From Gossypium raimondii (lineage: Eukaryota > Streptophyta > Magnoliopsida > Malvales > Malvaceae), in the NCBI RefSeq assembly GCF_025698545.1, contig NC_068570.1:310001-374000 (forward strand): DNA of 64,000 bases. Reading direction: 5' to 3'. The position numbers and the translations under genes were made by a program. The notes below the pieces were generated by a model. That model saw nothing but the letters and a program-made list of their open reading frames with translations, was not told where the DNA came from and searched no databases. Of the stretch, positions 1 through 17,600 are shown piece after piece. How positions within the stretch are numbered: the stretch's first letter is position 1; the number at the start of each line of letters is the position of its first letter.

Positions 1-560
1 CTAACGGTTCGAATTCGAAAAAAGGGAAGAAATCAACGGCCCTAAAGAAAGGTCAAAGTTGGCGGGAAAGTGGGAACAACGGGTATTAAGCGGGGGATTA
101 GGGGCGATTGGGGGTTTAAGCAAGAAGGTGAAAACGGAACCCTAATTCAAAGGAATTGAGAAGTGAATTTATGGTGTTTTTTTCAAGGAGGAAAAAAAGG
201 GGATTTGATTGCTTGTCGAGGGTTCCCAAGAATAGGGATACCTTTTTCTAATTAAATTTAATAAAAGGGGAAATGAATTATGGAGAGAGAAAGAGTGTAA
301 TTGATTAGATTTTGTTTCTCTTTTCTTTTTTTTCAAGTTTTGAACTTTGAAAATGAGAGTGGTTGTCCTTAGGGTTTTTCTTTTTTTGCTTTACGAGGAA
401 TCAGAAGGGTTCCTATGACTGCAAGTGCAAATCTAACGTTCCATTTTATTATTTATTATCCTTTTTAATCAATTTTCCGCCAGCCGAGACCCACTGAAGG
501 TGAGCCTGGATTGGGCGTCCCCAATTTAATTTTAATATGCTGCTGTCTGTTATTTACATT
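1..560 (-). promoter_or_regulatory. Promoter and 5' leader of a leftward gene cut by the window edge
   Basis: Read on the minus strand, this stretch resembles a plant housekeeping promoter and 5' UTR. A telo-box (AAACCCTAA, complement of 369-377) is followed by pyrimidine-rich tracts (CTCTTTCTCTCTCC type, near 283-300), and GC content rises towards position 1. No ATG occurs on the minus strand in the first 300 bases, so the start codon would lie outside the window. Telo-boxes are known from promoters of translation and proliferation genes. The product cannot be inferred. Confidence 0.4.
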
Positions 561-618
561 ACCCAAAAGCTTTCTTCACTCTCTTCTACAATTTTCTTTT
601 TCAATCTCCAATACTATC

Positions 619-5842
<5,224 letters not shown>

Positions 5843-7070
5843 TTGCTTGCTTGAGTTTCGAGTGTTTTAGTGGAGGACCAATTGTACTGCTATACAATTT
5901 ATTTCAGTAAAAAAATAAAGGGATTAATACTCAATTTATCTCAAACTATAACCATTTTAGCATTTTAGTACTTTTCTTTGGTCCCCCAAACTAGGGTGGA
6001 AATGAGCTGAGCCAAGTCCGAATAATAGCAAATTTGCAATTTGACTCTTAATTCGAGCTCGATAGAATATTAATTTTTCTTGTGACTATCATGTTTTACA
6101 TGGTTTAAGATAATGATTCGATTTAGAGAATAATTTGTGTTTTTTTATCATGTTTACATTATGTCTTACTTAGTGTTTTATTTTATATAGATTTTGATAA
6201 TAAAAATATCATATAAGTCCTTATATCAGGTCTTAGATTGCATTTTATCTCCTCTATTCAAAGAATGAATAAATTAGTCCTTGTATGTTAGATCAACTAG
6301 CAAATTGATCCTTTTGTTAAAAATTTCATCAAATTCTGTTATTAAAAACTAGTATGGATGACAAAATAACCAAAAGTGACACGTGGTGTGCCACATGTAC
6401 TTTATGATAACGTATAAGAATCAATTTTTAACAAAAGAACCAATTTACTCTTTCATCTAATAAAGAAGGACTAATTTGCTCTTTTTTTAATATATGGGGT
6501 AAAATGCAAACTGACTTCTAGTATAAGAGCCTTCATGATACTTTTAACTCAAGTAATTCTTTTGTATCATTTTCAATTTGTGATATTATTTTGGTGTTAT
6601 ATTTTTTCTTTTTTGTAATTTTAAAAAATTATATAAAATTTAAAAATACAAAAAGTATTTTAAAATTGATTTGGCATAACTTCAGTGTCACATATTATCA
6701 CACTTTAACATAATCCAAATTTAGGGACTAAATTAGAAAAATCTGTCAAAATTTGAGACTAATGTTGACAAAAAAGTTTATGAACCAAAATTGAAAAATA
6801 TTACCAAGTCCAGGGACTTAAATGTTATAAAGTTACCCAAATAGAGATGAGTTCAGCCCAATAGAAAAATGAGCCTTGTTAAAGGAAATGCTCTATGATC
6901 TCTCCACTTATTTCAGTGATTTGAGGTTGTCCTTGTTTCGCTACAATTTTTTTTTTTTATTTTCCACCTTCAATTATAGCTCTCTCCGGATTAGAATTTG
7001 TACAAAAAAAAAAAAAAGCTTAACATTTTCAGATCCAACTCATTACTCTCTTCAAAGGACCAAAAAGAAG
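5843..7070. promoter_or_regulatory. Shared divergent promoter region DSE1 / VHA-c
   Basis: These 1228 bases separate the start codons of two divergent genes. A family A MITE (6200-6550) and a degenerate foldback piece (6650-6835) take up the middle. The last 200 bases before VHA-c contain pyrimidine tracts and a poly-A run (7003-7017) and probably form its 5' UTR. No clear TATA box was assigned on either side. Confidence 0.5.
6200..6550. mobile_element. Foldback MITE, family A copy 2
   Basis: Both arms are recognisable, from 'ggtcttagattgcattttat' near 6230 to 'aaaatgcaaactgacttc' near 6505, with the core 'gacacgtggtgtgcc' near 6380. It lies in the DSE1/VHA-c intergenic region. Confidence 0.75.
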
Positions 7071-10003
7071 ATGGCTTCAACATTCAGCGGCGATGAAACT
7101 GCTCCTTTCTTCGGCTTCTTGGGTGCTGCTGCTGCCCTCGTTTTCTCTTGTAAGCAAAAAAAAAAAAAAAGAATAATCAAATGACCTTTCTATGATTTTG
7201 GGAGTTTGGGTTTTGATCCAATGTTTCACAGGTATGGGAGCAGCTTATGGTACAGCGAAAAGTGGTGTTGGTGTAGCATCAATGGGTGTAATGAGACCGG
7301 AGCTGGTGATGAAATCGATCGTCCCGGTGGTAATGGCTGGTGTGCTGGGTATTTATGGTTTAATCATCGCTGTTATAATCAGTACTGGGATTAACCCAAA
7401 GGCTAAATCGTATTACCTTTTCGATGGGTATGCTCATTTATCTTCTGGTTTAGCTTGTGGACTTGCTGGTCTTTCTGCTGGTATGGCTATTGGAATTGTA
7501 GGTGATGCTGGTGTTAGGTACTTGCTTTTTTTGAATCTTTGATTAAATGATTCAGTTTATGTTTTAGTTGGTTTATGGTTTATGGTCGTATCAGTTTTGT
7601 TGCATTATTTTTATGTAGAATGTTGGTATTATTATATCTAGGGCCTTGATGTTTTTGTGTGGATGATCATAAGTTGAGCTTTTTTGTATTTATATTACCT
7701 TCGTTAACCCCCTAAATTGAAGTAGGGTCTGGTTTAGGCCTTGAACTCAATTTATCCCCTTAAATTAGTGCTATATGTTTTTTTTAGGGAGAGGGGGGGG
7801 TTCAAATTATGGTTTTGGTCTCTCTACCATTCTCAAAGTTGTGATTTAGTCCTTGTATGTTAATTTTGGCATAACTTGATACCTCTATTTTTATAACGTC
7901 ATTAGTTACTCAAAAAATTTATTTACCATGGATGATCACAAGTAGAGCTTTTTCTATTTATATTACCTTTGTTAACCCTGCAAATTAATTGGTTTTTGCT
8001 TAGATGCAGCTTTGGAGAAATTGAAGTGGGGTCTGGTTTAGGCCTTGAACTGAATTTATCCCCTTAAAACTAGTGCTGTGTTATTTTTTTTGGTCAAATT
8101 ATGGTTTTGGTGCATCTACCATGCTCAAATTTGGGATTTATCCTTGTTGGTTAATTTTGGCATACCTTGATCCCTCTATTTTTATAATTAGTTAGTCAAA
8201 ATTAAAAACAGTAACTATTTTCAATTAAAATATTGACTAGGTTTTTTCTCAAAAAGCCCTTTTCTAATTCATCATTTTGACACTATTTCTTTCATGTGTC
8301 AGCAATTTAATTATTTGGACTAAATAATGGCATTATAAAAGTAAAGAGACCAAATTATGTGAAATAAAGTACATGTGCTAAATCTGATATTTGAGTAGAG
8401 GGACCAAACCCATAATTTGATCCTTATTTTTCGTTTTGTTTAAGTTGAATTGATTAGTACCGTTGTTGATGATTTTTTTATTTTTTATTTTGCATTATTT
8501 TTGCAAGTATTATCACTCTTGAACTCTTGTCTTATTGTGTAATTTGTAAAGCTAATGCAGAAATTGAGATGCTGTAATGGTCCTTATGATTGTTGAGAAA
8601 GAAAAATGAAGCGTAATTTAATCATTATTCTCGTTATATATCCCTTAAGCTAGTGCTATATGTTATTTTTCATTTTGTTTAAGTTGATATTCATTAGTTC
8701 TGGTATTGAGGATTTGTTGCTTATTTTTGCAAGTAGTGTTACTTTGAAACTAATCTTTATGACTGTTGTTGATGATGATATTCGTTAAACTAGTGCTATA
8801 TTTCATTTTGTTTCATATCCCTTAAACTAATCTATACTTTTGTTTTGTAATACCTTAAACTGGTGCTATATTTCATTTGTTTAAGATGATATTCATTATG
8901 ACCGTTGTTGATTATTTGTTGCTTTATTGTTGCAAATAGTATAACTTTGAAACTCATCTTATCATGGAATTGGATTTTGTAGAGCTAATGCACAAATTGA
9001 GTTGCTGTTAGGGTACTTAAGAATTACTATTTGTTTAGGACTAAAAGATGAATGTATTTTAAGAATTATTATTGTTTTCTATCCCTTAAACTAGTACTAT
9101 ATCACTCTTGGGTTTGTATGCTAATAGTCATTTCGTTTAAGTTTATATTCATTACCACTATCGTTGCTTTACTTTTGTAATCGATATCATTTTGAAACTC
9201 CTATCTTATCGTGTAATTGGGTTTTGAAGAGCTAATGCACATTGAGTTGCTGTTAGGGTACTTATGAATTATGATTGTTCGAGAAGGAAAGATGAACGTA
9301 TTATAAGAATTTTTATCTTATCTATCTGTTAAACAAGTGCTATAATTCATTTTGTTTAAGATGATATTCGTTATGACCGTTGTTGATGATTTGTTGCTTT
9401 ACTGTTGCAAATAGTATAACTTTGAAACTCGTCCTATCGTGTAATTGGATTTTGTAGAGCTAATGCACAAATTGAAATGCTGTTAGGGTACTCGTGAATT
9501 ATGATTGTTTGAGAAGGAGCAATGTGTAGTTTAAGAATTATTATTGCTTTCTATCCCTTAAACTAGTGCTATATCACTGTCGGGTTTGCATGCTAATAGT
9601 CATTTTCTTTAAGTCGATATTCATTACTACTATCGTTGCTTTACTTTTGCAATCTGTATTAACTTCGAAACTCCTATCATATTGTGTAATTGGATTTTTT
9701 TTGGAGAAGGAAAGATGAATTTATTTTAAAATTTATTATTGTTTCATATCCCTTAAACCAGTGCTATATCACCGTCGGGTTTGTATGCTACTATTCATAT
9801 TGTTGTTTGTTAATTGTTACTACTACCATACTTTGAAACTCGTCTTATTATTTAAAATTGGATTTTGCAGAGCTAACGCACAACAGCCAAAGCTTTTTGT
9901 TGGGATGATCCTCATTCTTATCTTTGCCGAGGCATTGGCACTATATGGCTTGATCGTCGGCATTATTCTCTCATCCAGAGCTGGTCAGTCACGAGCCGAG
10001 TGA
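7071..10003 (+). CDS. VHA-c: V-type H+-ATPase 16-kDa proteolipid subunit c
   Basis: Subunit c forms the proton-carrying membrane ring of the vacuolar/endomembrane V-ATPase. Three exons, 7071-7149, 7232-7517 and 9871-10003, join in frame to 498 nt, or 165 residues, the usual length for plant VHA-c. The protein starts [20 protein letters not shown] and ends in SRAGQSRAE. Four hydrophobic helices lie at roughly residues 11-33, 55-77, 92-115 and 130-155. The proton-binding glutamate is E142, in the helix-4 context [11 protein letters not shown]. Intron 1 is 82 bases. Intron 2 is 2.35 kb and unusual: it holds a MITE and a tandem array of degenerate copies of the exon-3 acceptor region, described separately. 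The start was chosen because it gives the conserved N-terminus. Confidence 0.97.
7637..8090 (+). repeat. Direct duplication inside VHA-c intron 2 (about 290-bp unit)
   Basis: The phrase running from 'gatgatcataagttgagc' (near 7662), through 'ggtctggtttaggccttgaac', to 'ccccttaaattagtgct' is repeated from about 7932, where it reads 'gatgatcacaagtagagc'. Part of the flanking MITE arm ('caaattatggttttggt') is carried along. The unit resembles the more extensive array downstream in the same intron. Confidence 0.75.
8092..8423. mobile_element. Foldback MITE in VHA-c intron 2
   Basis: The element begins GGTCAAATTATGGTTTTGGT and ends with the near-perfect inverse ACCAAACCCATAATTTGATCC (332 bp). A truncated arm of the same element occurs at about 7800-7915 within the upstream duplicate. 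No coding potential is visible. Confidence 0.75.
8480..9870 (+). repeat. Tandem array of exon-3 acceptor-like units in VHA-c intron 2
   Basis: About five to six degenerate units, spaced roughly 230-250 bases in the 3' part, share two landmarks. One is 'cccttaaactagtgctat' (near 8641, 9079, 9553 and 9747). The other is a polypyrimidine/AG acceptor followed by 'agctaatgcacaaattga' (near 8981, 9230 and 9456, with a degenerate form near 8555). The genuine exon 3 begins with the matching 'agctaacgcacaa' at 9871. The intron therefore seems to have grown by duplicating the 3' splice site together with the first bases of exon 3. Confidence 0.8.
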
Positions 10004-12656
10004 TAGAGAAGGCCTAATTACTCAGTGTGACTCTCATATCACTGGCCGTGGTTTACCGAAAGAATTTGTTCCATATATTATTTTGTTTTGCTGGTTAGAA
10101 GTATATAATATAAGTTTTGCTCATAAAAGTATTTGTCTACAGCCTTTGAGATTTTCTGCAGATTGAAAAAATTCAAAGGGGCTGATGATTATAGATTAGA
10201 GATATATAAATTAGATGGTCCAATAAAAATTGTAGTTTTGTTTTTATTAAATTATGTACTTGGGGATCCAATTTGGAACCTTGTAGACTTGGTGCTTGCA
10301 TTAGTTCTTCATTTGCTGGTGTTATCTTTTCATTGTTTCTTAGATGCTGGAGTTTGGATTGTATATTAAATCTTGGTTGGTAAAGTTGTTTATCTACTTA
10401 ATTCTTAATCGGTTCATTTCAATTCGATTACTTGTCTAACTTGAGCTTTTAAACTAGTCGACTTAGATTTTTAAGAAATAACTTGGGGCTCCACTATGGT
10501 GTTGGGTTACTGTTTTGTGGTGACTCCGCCATAGTTGACTCCTCCGACAATGTGAAAGGGGGTGGTGGTTCGAACATTGAGAAGCCTCTCTATGCTGGTC
10601 GTTGGCTTCTTCTTGCCGGGCACCACTCTCTGTATATGCTTTTTATGCTTTTTATGTTTTTCTTTGGTTGTATATGCTTTTGGTATGGTCTTGAAGGGGC
10701 TGGTGGCTAAGTGCTGTTTTGGGATGAAGCCAGAATATTACTTTAGGGAGTTAAAAATTAATTATAAATTATTGGGAGGTCAATTTATATTAATACGTAA
10801 TTTCATAAAAATTTAAAAGAATTAAATGACAAATCTACTATCTGGGGAAGCCCAAGTCCACTGATTGCTGACCCCTATGCCTTCGTCCCTGTGCTGTCAA
10901 TGGCTTCTCATTGTTGGGGTTGATTGTGTTAGTACCCCTTTCGGCTTTTGGTATGCTACTTGAGTTGTTTTGGCGACCCTTCATGCTTTTGTCACAAGTT
11001 TCGGTTCCAATCTTCAAACAACAGCAAGGAAGGATCGACGTATTAAGGGGAACCATGTTCAAACTAATGGCTGACGCCCACTCGGGCTTTGATCTATCCC
11101 ATGCTGTCATGGCTGAAACCGAAAGCCTGTTGACAAAAACCTCTTTCAGCCCTTGGGGCTACACTGTTTATGAACTCGTATTTCATTTAATAAGAAATTC
11201 GATATCCCTTAATCAAAATTTTGTTCCCAATTTAAGAATCCTGAGTATTACCACAAATCTGATTATATATAACACATAATCAAAACGGTTTCATTGTTAG
11301 AGAAGCCTCATTGGGTAAATACAACTGCCATTGCCTTTTCTAACTTTATTATCACATTGAATGTTGGGTAGTGGGTAAAAGGTAAAAAAGTGTGTACATG
11401 ATATGTTATAGGGCCACCTTTTGACAGTGACAATTCAACCAAGAGAACAAGTAAAAATTAAAAAAGTGAGTAAAAAGTAAGTCACAGAGGTGCAGAGTAC
11501 AGCAGGCTACACACTGCACATGCTAGTTAATAGCTTATCCTTCTTGTATTATTGATTGAGTTCTTGGGACTTGATTGAAGGGGACCTACTATCTTATTTA
11601 CAACACCCATTTTCACTCTCTTGGTAATTTTATTTTGGTCAACTTCTGCTATAAATTTATGTATTTGTACTTTTGGTTTGATTATTTTTAGTTTTGTATG
11701 TTTTTATTTTAAAATTTTAGTGGTTAAATTCATGAATTAATCATTTTTAAATTTCAATTATTGAAAAATCTTATTAATTTAAATTTCAAATTAATCTAAT
11801 TAGATTGTTAAAACAAACAGGTAAAAATATTATGAAAGGTTTTATTCTTAGAATGAGAATCAAATTTTATTATTTGTACATTATATTAAAAAGCTGTTAA
11901 AATTTTCATCCAATTTTATTATTAAAATGAGGTACACATTCTATCAACCAATTTAGTTTTTAACAGTAAAATTGATGGTTTAATGTATAAGAATTAATTT
12001 ACTCATTTTTTGAGTAAAAAAAGACAATATGCAATTTGACTCTTAATACAAAAGCTTCCACGATACTTTTACTGCAATTTAAACTATCAAATTTAAACTT
12101 GAACTCGAAAATGATATGTTGATACTTTTTTTATGAGCCTAGATGCAAATAAATATAAATAGTTCAGATTAATGAGCAAGCTAGCCAAAATAAGAGAAAT
12201 ATATCGAAGGCTTAGTAACTTATACACATAATGGGATAAACCTCAAAAGTCTCGTAAGGGACTTTCGTATTTTCTCAAAGTTTTTACGAGTTTTTTTTTT
12301 CAGCTCAAGTAATTAATATAAAATGAATAAAGAATCCAACAACTCTAATTTTTCGAAGAGATGCTTATGCTCAAAAGTCAAAATTAAGTATATACCTAAA
12401 TAACACCGAGTAAGAAACATAAAATTTTTTAATCTAACGTATAAAAATTTAAACTCAAATAAACAACTCGAAATAATATGAAGTTGAGGTAAAACTTAAA
12501 TGATTCGAACAACTTGAGTGGATTAAAATTTTGAGAATGACTACTAAGGTAAGGTTAGAAGAAGGGAAAGTGTTAGAAGTGATGAGGGATTTGAATGGTG
12601 GGGTTAGTTTGGTACCATAACTCTCGAACTCCCAACCTGTAAGTCTATTACACAAT
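10004..12656. other. Intergenic region downstream of VHA-c
   Basis: The first 100-400 bases presumably contain the VHA-c 3' UTR. Open frames at 10483-10816 and 10911-11279 have no recognisable domain, and I do not support them as genes. A degenerate family A MITE lies at about 11826-12072. No RNA gene is visible. Confidence 0.5.
11826..12072. mobile_element. Foldback MITE, family A copy 3 (degenerate)
   Basis: The right arm is clear ('gcaatttgactcttaata' near 12029, then 'cacgatacttttactgc'). The left arm is eroded. It is shorter and more diverged than the other copies. Confidence 0.55.
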
Positions 12657-12666
12657 TGTTCCCGTC

Positions 12667-13949
12667 GGGTTTTTTACCTAATTAGGATAGAAAAAGAAAA
12701 TTTATTGAAATAGTATGTCAGAAAAAAAATTTACCAAAATAGGTTACTTTTTCATTGGAGTCTATTTGGTAGGCGTCAATGAATAAAATAATAATATTTT
12801 TTTTGATTAAAATATAATTTATACTTTTCCGGGTTAGTATATAACCCGTATAATACATAGTATTGGCGCATATCTGGAAGGCGCCAATGGTGGTGCCTAT
12901 TTAGGAGGCGCCAATGGTGGTGCCTATTTGGGAGGCGCCAATGGTGAACAAAATATTGTGAATTTTTCCCAAATTACTAACAAATTAATTATAAAATAAT
13001 TACAATATTCATACAAAAATTACAATATTACAATATATCCCACATTATAATATTCATACAAAATTACAATATTACAATATTCATACAAAAAATTGCAATA
13101 TTCATACAAAATTATAATATTACAATATTCATACAACATTACAATATTCATAAAAAATTATAATATTCATACAAAATTACAATATTACAATATTCATACA
13201 AAAAATTACAATATTCATACAAAATTACAAAATTACAATATTCATACAAAATTATAATATTACAATATTCATTCAAAAAAATAATATTCATACAAAATTA
13301 CAAAATTACAATATTCATACAAAAAATTGCAATATTCATACAAAACTATAATATTACAATATTCATACAAAAATTTATAATATTCATACAAAATTACAAT
13401 ATTCATACAAAAATTACTAATCCAAAACTATAAATACAAATTTAATTATAAAATAATTACAATATTCATACAACATTACAATATTTATAAAAAATTATAA
13501 TATTCATACAAAAATTTAAAATATTCATACAAAATTCTAATCTAAACTATAAACACTAAATATAGATAATTTATAATTAATAATTAATAATTAATAAAAA
13601 ATTCACAATATTTTCTAAAATATATCCTAAAAATTCACAAACTATAAACCTTTTAAATTATAAACAAAATTATTTATTAAAAAATACATTACCATTGGCG
13701 CTCTCCATCAGGCTCCTTCATTGGCGCCTACTTGAGAGGCGCCACCCGACCGACCCGTATTTTGACCGTATTTTTTCAAAAAATATTAAAAAATATAAAA
13801 TTATATTTTATAAAAAAATTTTATTATTATTTTATTCATTGGCGCCTACCAAATAGACTCCAATGAAAAAGTAACCTATTTTGGTAATTTTTTTTCTGAC
13901 ATCCTATTTCAGTATTTTTTTTTTTCTATCCTATTTGGGTAAAAAACCC
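12667..13949. mobile_element. Mutator-like non-autonomous element with long TIRs
   Basis: The element is 1283 bp. Its termini form inverted repeats of about 140 bp, starting GGGTTTTTTACC at the left and ending GGTAAAAAACCC at the right, with few mismatches between the arms. It is flanked by the exact 10-bp direct repeat TGTTCCCGTC (12657-12666 and 13950-13959). Long TIRs with a 9-11-bp target duplication are the hallmark of Mutator-like elements. The interior holds GGCGCC-rich short repeats (12880-12945 and 13695-13745) and an AT-rich minisatellite. No transposase is encoded. Confidence 0.88.
12966..13560. repeat. AT-rich minisatellite inside the Mutator-like element
   Basis: Short units of the form 'acaatattcatacaaaatt' and variants (acaatattac, aaaaattgc) are repeated dozens of times over about 590 bases. 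The array is confined to the interior of the TIR element and has probably expanded by replication slippage. Confidence 0.9.
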
Positions 13950-13984
13950 TGTTCCCGTCATTACAGTACAATTTACACTGTTCC

Positions 13985-14310
13985 GGTGGGACCCAATACG
14001 TCATCAGAAGTTGCCCACGTGCCAGTCAAACAGAACAATAAGAATCCGACGTGGCATTAAAAATCTAAAACTATTTTGAGCGAAATAATTTTGTCTGAAA
14101 AACGTCAAAATTCCGACAATTTCAGGCAACTTATTCTGTCCTGACGCCAACTTCGCCTTTTCCCAATAACTCATTTAACGGCTACTTTCTCCTCTCCTCT
14201 CCCATCCCTTTTTCTTTTTTCTTTGCCTTGCCACGTGGCCTTTTCAGGTTAGACGTTATATACTTTTGGCGGGAGGTTACCTGCTGGGTCCTCAAACGGC
14301 GCCGTTTCGT
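13985..14310 (+). promoter_or_regulatory. Orphan promoter-like motif cluster downstream of the LRR kinase
   Basis: In about 300 bases I see two CACGTG G-boxes (14016-14021 and 14232-14237, the second in the palindrome GCCACGTGGC), ACGTGGC-type motifs near 14050, a TATA-like TTATATA at 14256-14262, an E2F-type TTTTGGCGGG at 14264-14273, and the palindrome AACGGCGCCGTT at 14295-14306. No protein-coding gene follows on the plus strand. Transcription from here would run antisense into the LRR kinase. This is an inference from motifs only. Confidence 0.35.
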
Positions 14311-14643
14311 CACCTTTACTTAATTGCCAACTTATATTAAAAATGTGTATTCAATCGACAAAATAAACACATTATTTTCAAATAAATCGATTAAAATTTG
14401 TAACTTTAAATTACATTTGATGATCCGGGTCCAGGTATTTATTGTCTTAAATATGGTCCAAATTTAAGTTACACTAGTCTTGTTATTTTTAAAACTTTAT
14501 TTTCTTGTAATTCACGAAAATTGAAAAAAAAGGGAAATTCAACTAATCTAACCAGAAATTCTCCAATTTAATACAACACAATGATGAAGAATGACTTTTT
14601 TTAGCCAAGTCATTCTATTGTTAAAAAGCTAAAAATAAAAATT

Positions 14644-17600
14644 TCAAGCTGGTGAGTGTAGAGAGGTCGGATCAGCTGAAGATGGAACTTCTGCTCCAAC
14701 CCTACACCCTTCCAACATAAAAACAATATCAGCCATGGCTGGTCTATCAAGTGGTTCAGGTGCAGTACAAAGGAGTCCAACTTTAACGCCTAACAAGAAC
14801 TCTTCCCACTCACTTGATTCAGGGTCCAACTCCAGCAACCCTGGCTCCAGCAACTCTGAGATTTGTCCTTTTTCCAATTGTTTTTTCACCCATTTCACAA
14901 TATCTTCTTCATCTTGGCTAAACATCACTGGTTTTCTTCCCGTGAGTATTTCGAGCAATACGATCCCAAAGCTATAAACATCGGCTTCTTTAGATGGTCG
15001 TCCCGTTAGAGCTGCTTCCGGTGCTACGTAGCCTAAAGAACCAACCGCGGTTGATGATGTTGAAGCTTCCGTTGGGGTTGCCATTATGAGTTTCTCGAGT
15101 CCAAACTCGGATAAATGAGCTTCGAAATCGGCGTCAAAGAGGACGTTTTGCGGCTTAATGTCACCGTGAAGTATCGACAACGAGTGCAAAAACGATAGGC
15201 CACGAGCGATGCCGAGGGCAATAAGATGAAGCATTGGCCAATTCAACATATGTCCATCTTGGTGAGATGCTTCTTGGAGGAGTGTAGCTAAGTTTCCATT
15301 AGGCATGTAGTCATAAACAAGGAGTCGTAAATCAGGCGGTCCGGCATAGTATCCTCGGAGAACCGTTATGTTCCGATGCTTTACCTTACCTAACATTTCA
15401 GCTTCCTTTTTAAAATTAGCTTCATCGATCGTTCCATCAACAAGACGACGGATCGATAACACCATCCCGTCTTGAAACGTAGCCTTGAAAACAAGTCCGT
15501 ATCGTCCCCTACTCAACACATTTTCCTCATCGAATTGCCTCGTCGCTTCTAACGTTTCCGCTAATGTTATCTTGTTATTGAACATAACTAGTTTCGGACC
15601 ACCATTTTCACCACTTCCACGACTTCGATCTGCTCCCGAACTAGCACTACCCGTACTCCGCTTCTTCTCTCCGGTCATCCACCTCTTCCACCACCGTAGA
15701 AGACTGTAAATGTAACCGCAACAAAACATGACAAATAGCCCAATACCACCAACGACCATAGCAATCAACAAAATCAGCTTCCTCTGTTTCTTTTTTCTCA
15801 CATTTTTACAGCCATTATTCAATGGCTTACCACATAAATTTTCATTCATTGAAAATATAGAACTATCATTGAATAAAGAACCTAATCCACTTGGAATCTC
15901 ACCTTCAAGATTATTTCTAGATAAATTCAAGTACTTCAAATTAGACATGTTTGAAAATGAATCTGGTATGTTACCTGTAAGACGATTTCCATCTAAAAGT
16001 AAAGTAATCATCAAAGAACAATTGGATATTTCTTCTGGGATTTCACCATTTAACTTGTTAGAACCCAAATCAAGCTCTTTTAAACGAGACAACCGAGAGA
16101 AATCCGCCGTTACATTGCCGATCAATCGATTCGAACGAAGCTGAATCACTTGAAGCTGAGAACAATTACCAAGCTCCGACGGGACCAAACCGGAAATTCG
16201 ATTATACGACAGTGAAAGCACCATTAATGAATGAAGAAATCCAAAAGTTTCTGGAATTTGACCTGTGAACACATTACAGCTGAGATTCAAGTATTGCAAA
16301 CCAACCAAGCTGCTAAAACCTTCGGGGATATCACCGGATAATTTGTTTTCGTTTAAAGCAACGATCTGCAAATTTGGTAACCCGAAAAGCTCAATAGGTA
16401 ATTCACCGGAAAGTTGCTGCTTACTTAAATCAAGGGATGTTAATTTCATTAAAGACCCAATATTCCCAGGAATTTTCCCGGAAAATCCACAAGCACTTAA
16501 GTTTAAAACCACCAAGCTTGATAAATCGGAAACCCCATTCGGAATTTGGCCAGAAAATTTGTTGTGACTAAGGTTTAAAATGGATAAATTACCCAACCGG
16601 AGTATATCTTCCGGTACAGTTCCGGTCAAGTTATTTCCACTCAAGTTCAACGTTCCGAGTCCTGAAATGTTACCAAACCCGACAGGAATTGAACCTGAGA
16701 ACAAATTTCCGGCCAAAGATAGGCTTTTTAACGTCTTTATTTGGGTTAAAAAGACCGGTAAGTTGCCGGAGAACCGGTTTCCTTCAAAATCAACGACCTT
16801 TAACGAACGGCATTGTAGGAGTTGACTCGGAACTGAACCGCTTAGCGAGTTGTTGGCTACTCTAAGCTCTTGTAAGTTTAAAAGGTTGCCAATTTCGACC
16901 GGTAATGAACCGGTGAAGAAGTTTCCAGAAATATCTAATATTTTTAACGTGGTCAAACTGGTCAACCAAGATGGAAAACCGCCATGGATGTGATTCTCGT
17001 GAAGGTCCAAAACCTCCATAGCCGGCGCCGCAAAGCAACTTCCATTATTTCGTGGCTTAATGACTCCAGTGAACTCATTGAATCCAAGCTCCACGATCTT
17101 CAACGACACCGTTTTATTCCCCGACGGTTTACAGAAAACGGTTTCCGGTACCGGACCGGAAAGTCCGTTACGAGATAGAGCAAGCACTTGAAGATTCGGA
17201 ACGGCGACGATGCTTCCCGGAAGTAGCCCTTTAAGCATATTGTCTTCAACGCTTAAATGTATCAACGAATAACAGTTCGCTATAGCCGACGGTAAAGTTC
17301 CGTACAACTGATTCGAGTCGAGCCAGAGGTATTGTAAATGTTGGAAGTTACCAATACTCGCCGGAACTTCACCGGAAAAGCGGTTGTATGAGAAGTTGAT
17401 GAGTCGTAGTTGAGAATCAGCCGAGAAATTCGACGGCATTTCACCGGAGAAATCGTTTGAAGATAAATCGACGTAGCGGAGAGACGGTTGAATAACGGCG
17501 GCGATCTTACCGGAGAGATAATTATGAGCCACATTAAGGATTTGTAAATTCGTGAGGTTAAAAACAGAAGCGGGGAGGTTACCGGTGAACGAGTTGTACT

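Noticed and set aside
10483-10816. Two overlapping plus-strand ORFs with hydrophobic runs
   Set aside because: Overlapping frames with low-complexity Leu/Phe/Cys content. Nothing distinguishes them from chance.
10911-11279. 122-codon ORF downstream of VHA-c
   Set aside because: No recognisable domain and no splice context. A similar-length ORF runs on the opposite strand, so I do not call a gene.
12600-12660. 'ctcgaactcccaacctgt' considered as a tRNA-like segment
   Set aside because: No cloverleaf or A/B-box pair could be formed around it.
12966-13560. Regularly repeated short units resembling a CRISPR or satellite array
   Set aside because: Unit length is irregular, there are no unique spacers, the DNA is eukaryotic, and the array is confined to a TIR element.
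14735-17178. Several plus-strand ORFs of 64-138 codons
   Set aside because: All lie antisense to the LRR kinase gene, and the Pro/Asn/Ser-rich translations are reverse reading of LRR codons.
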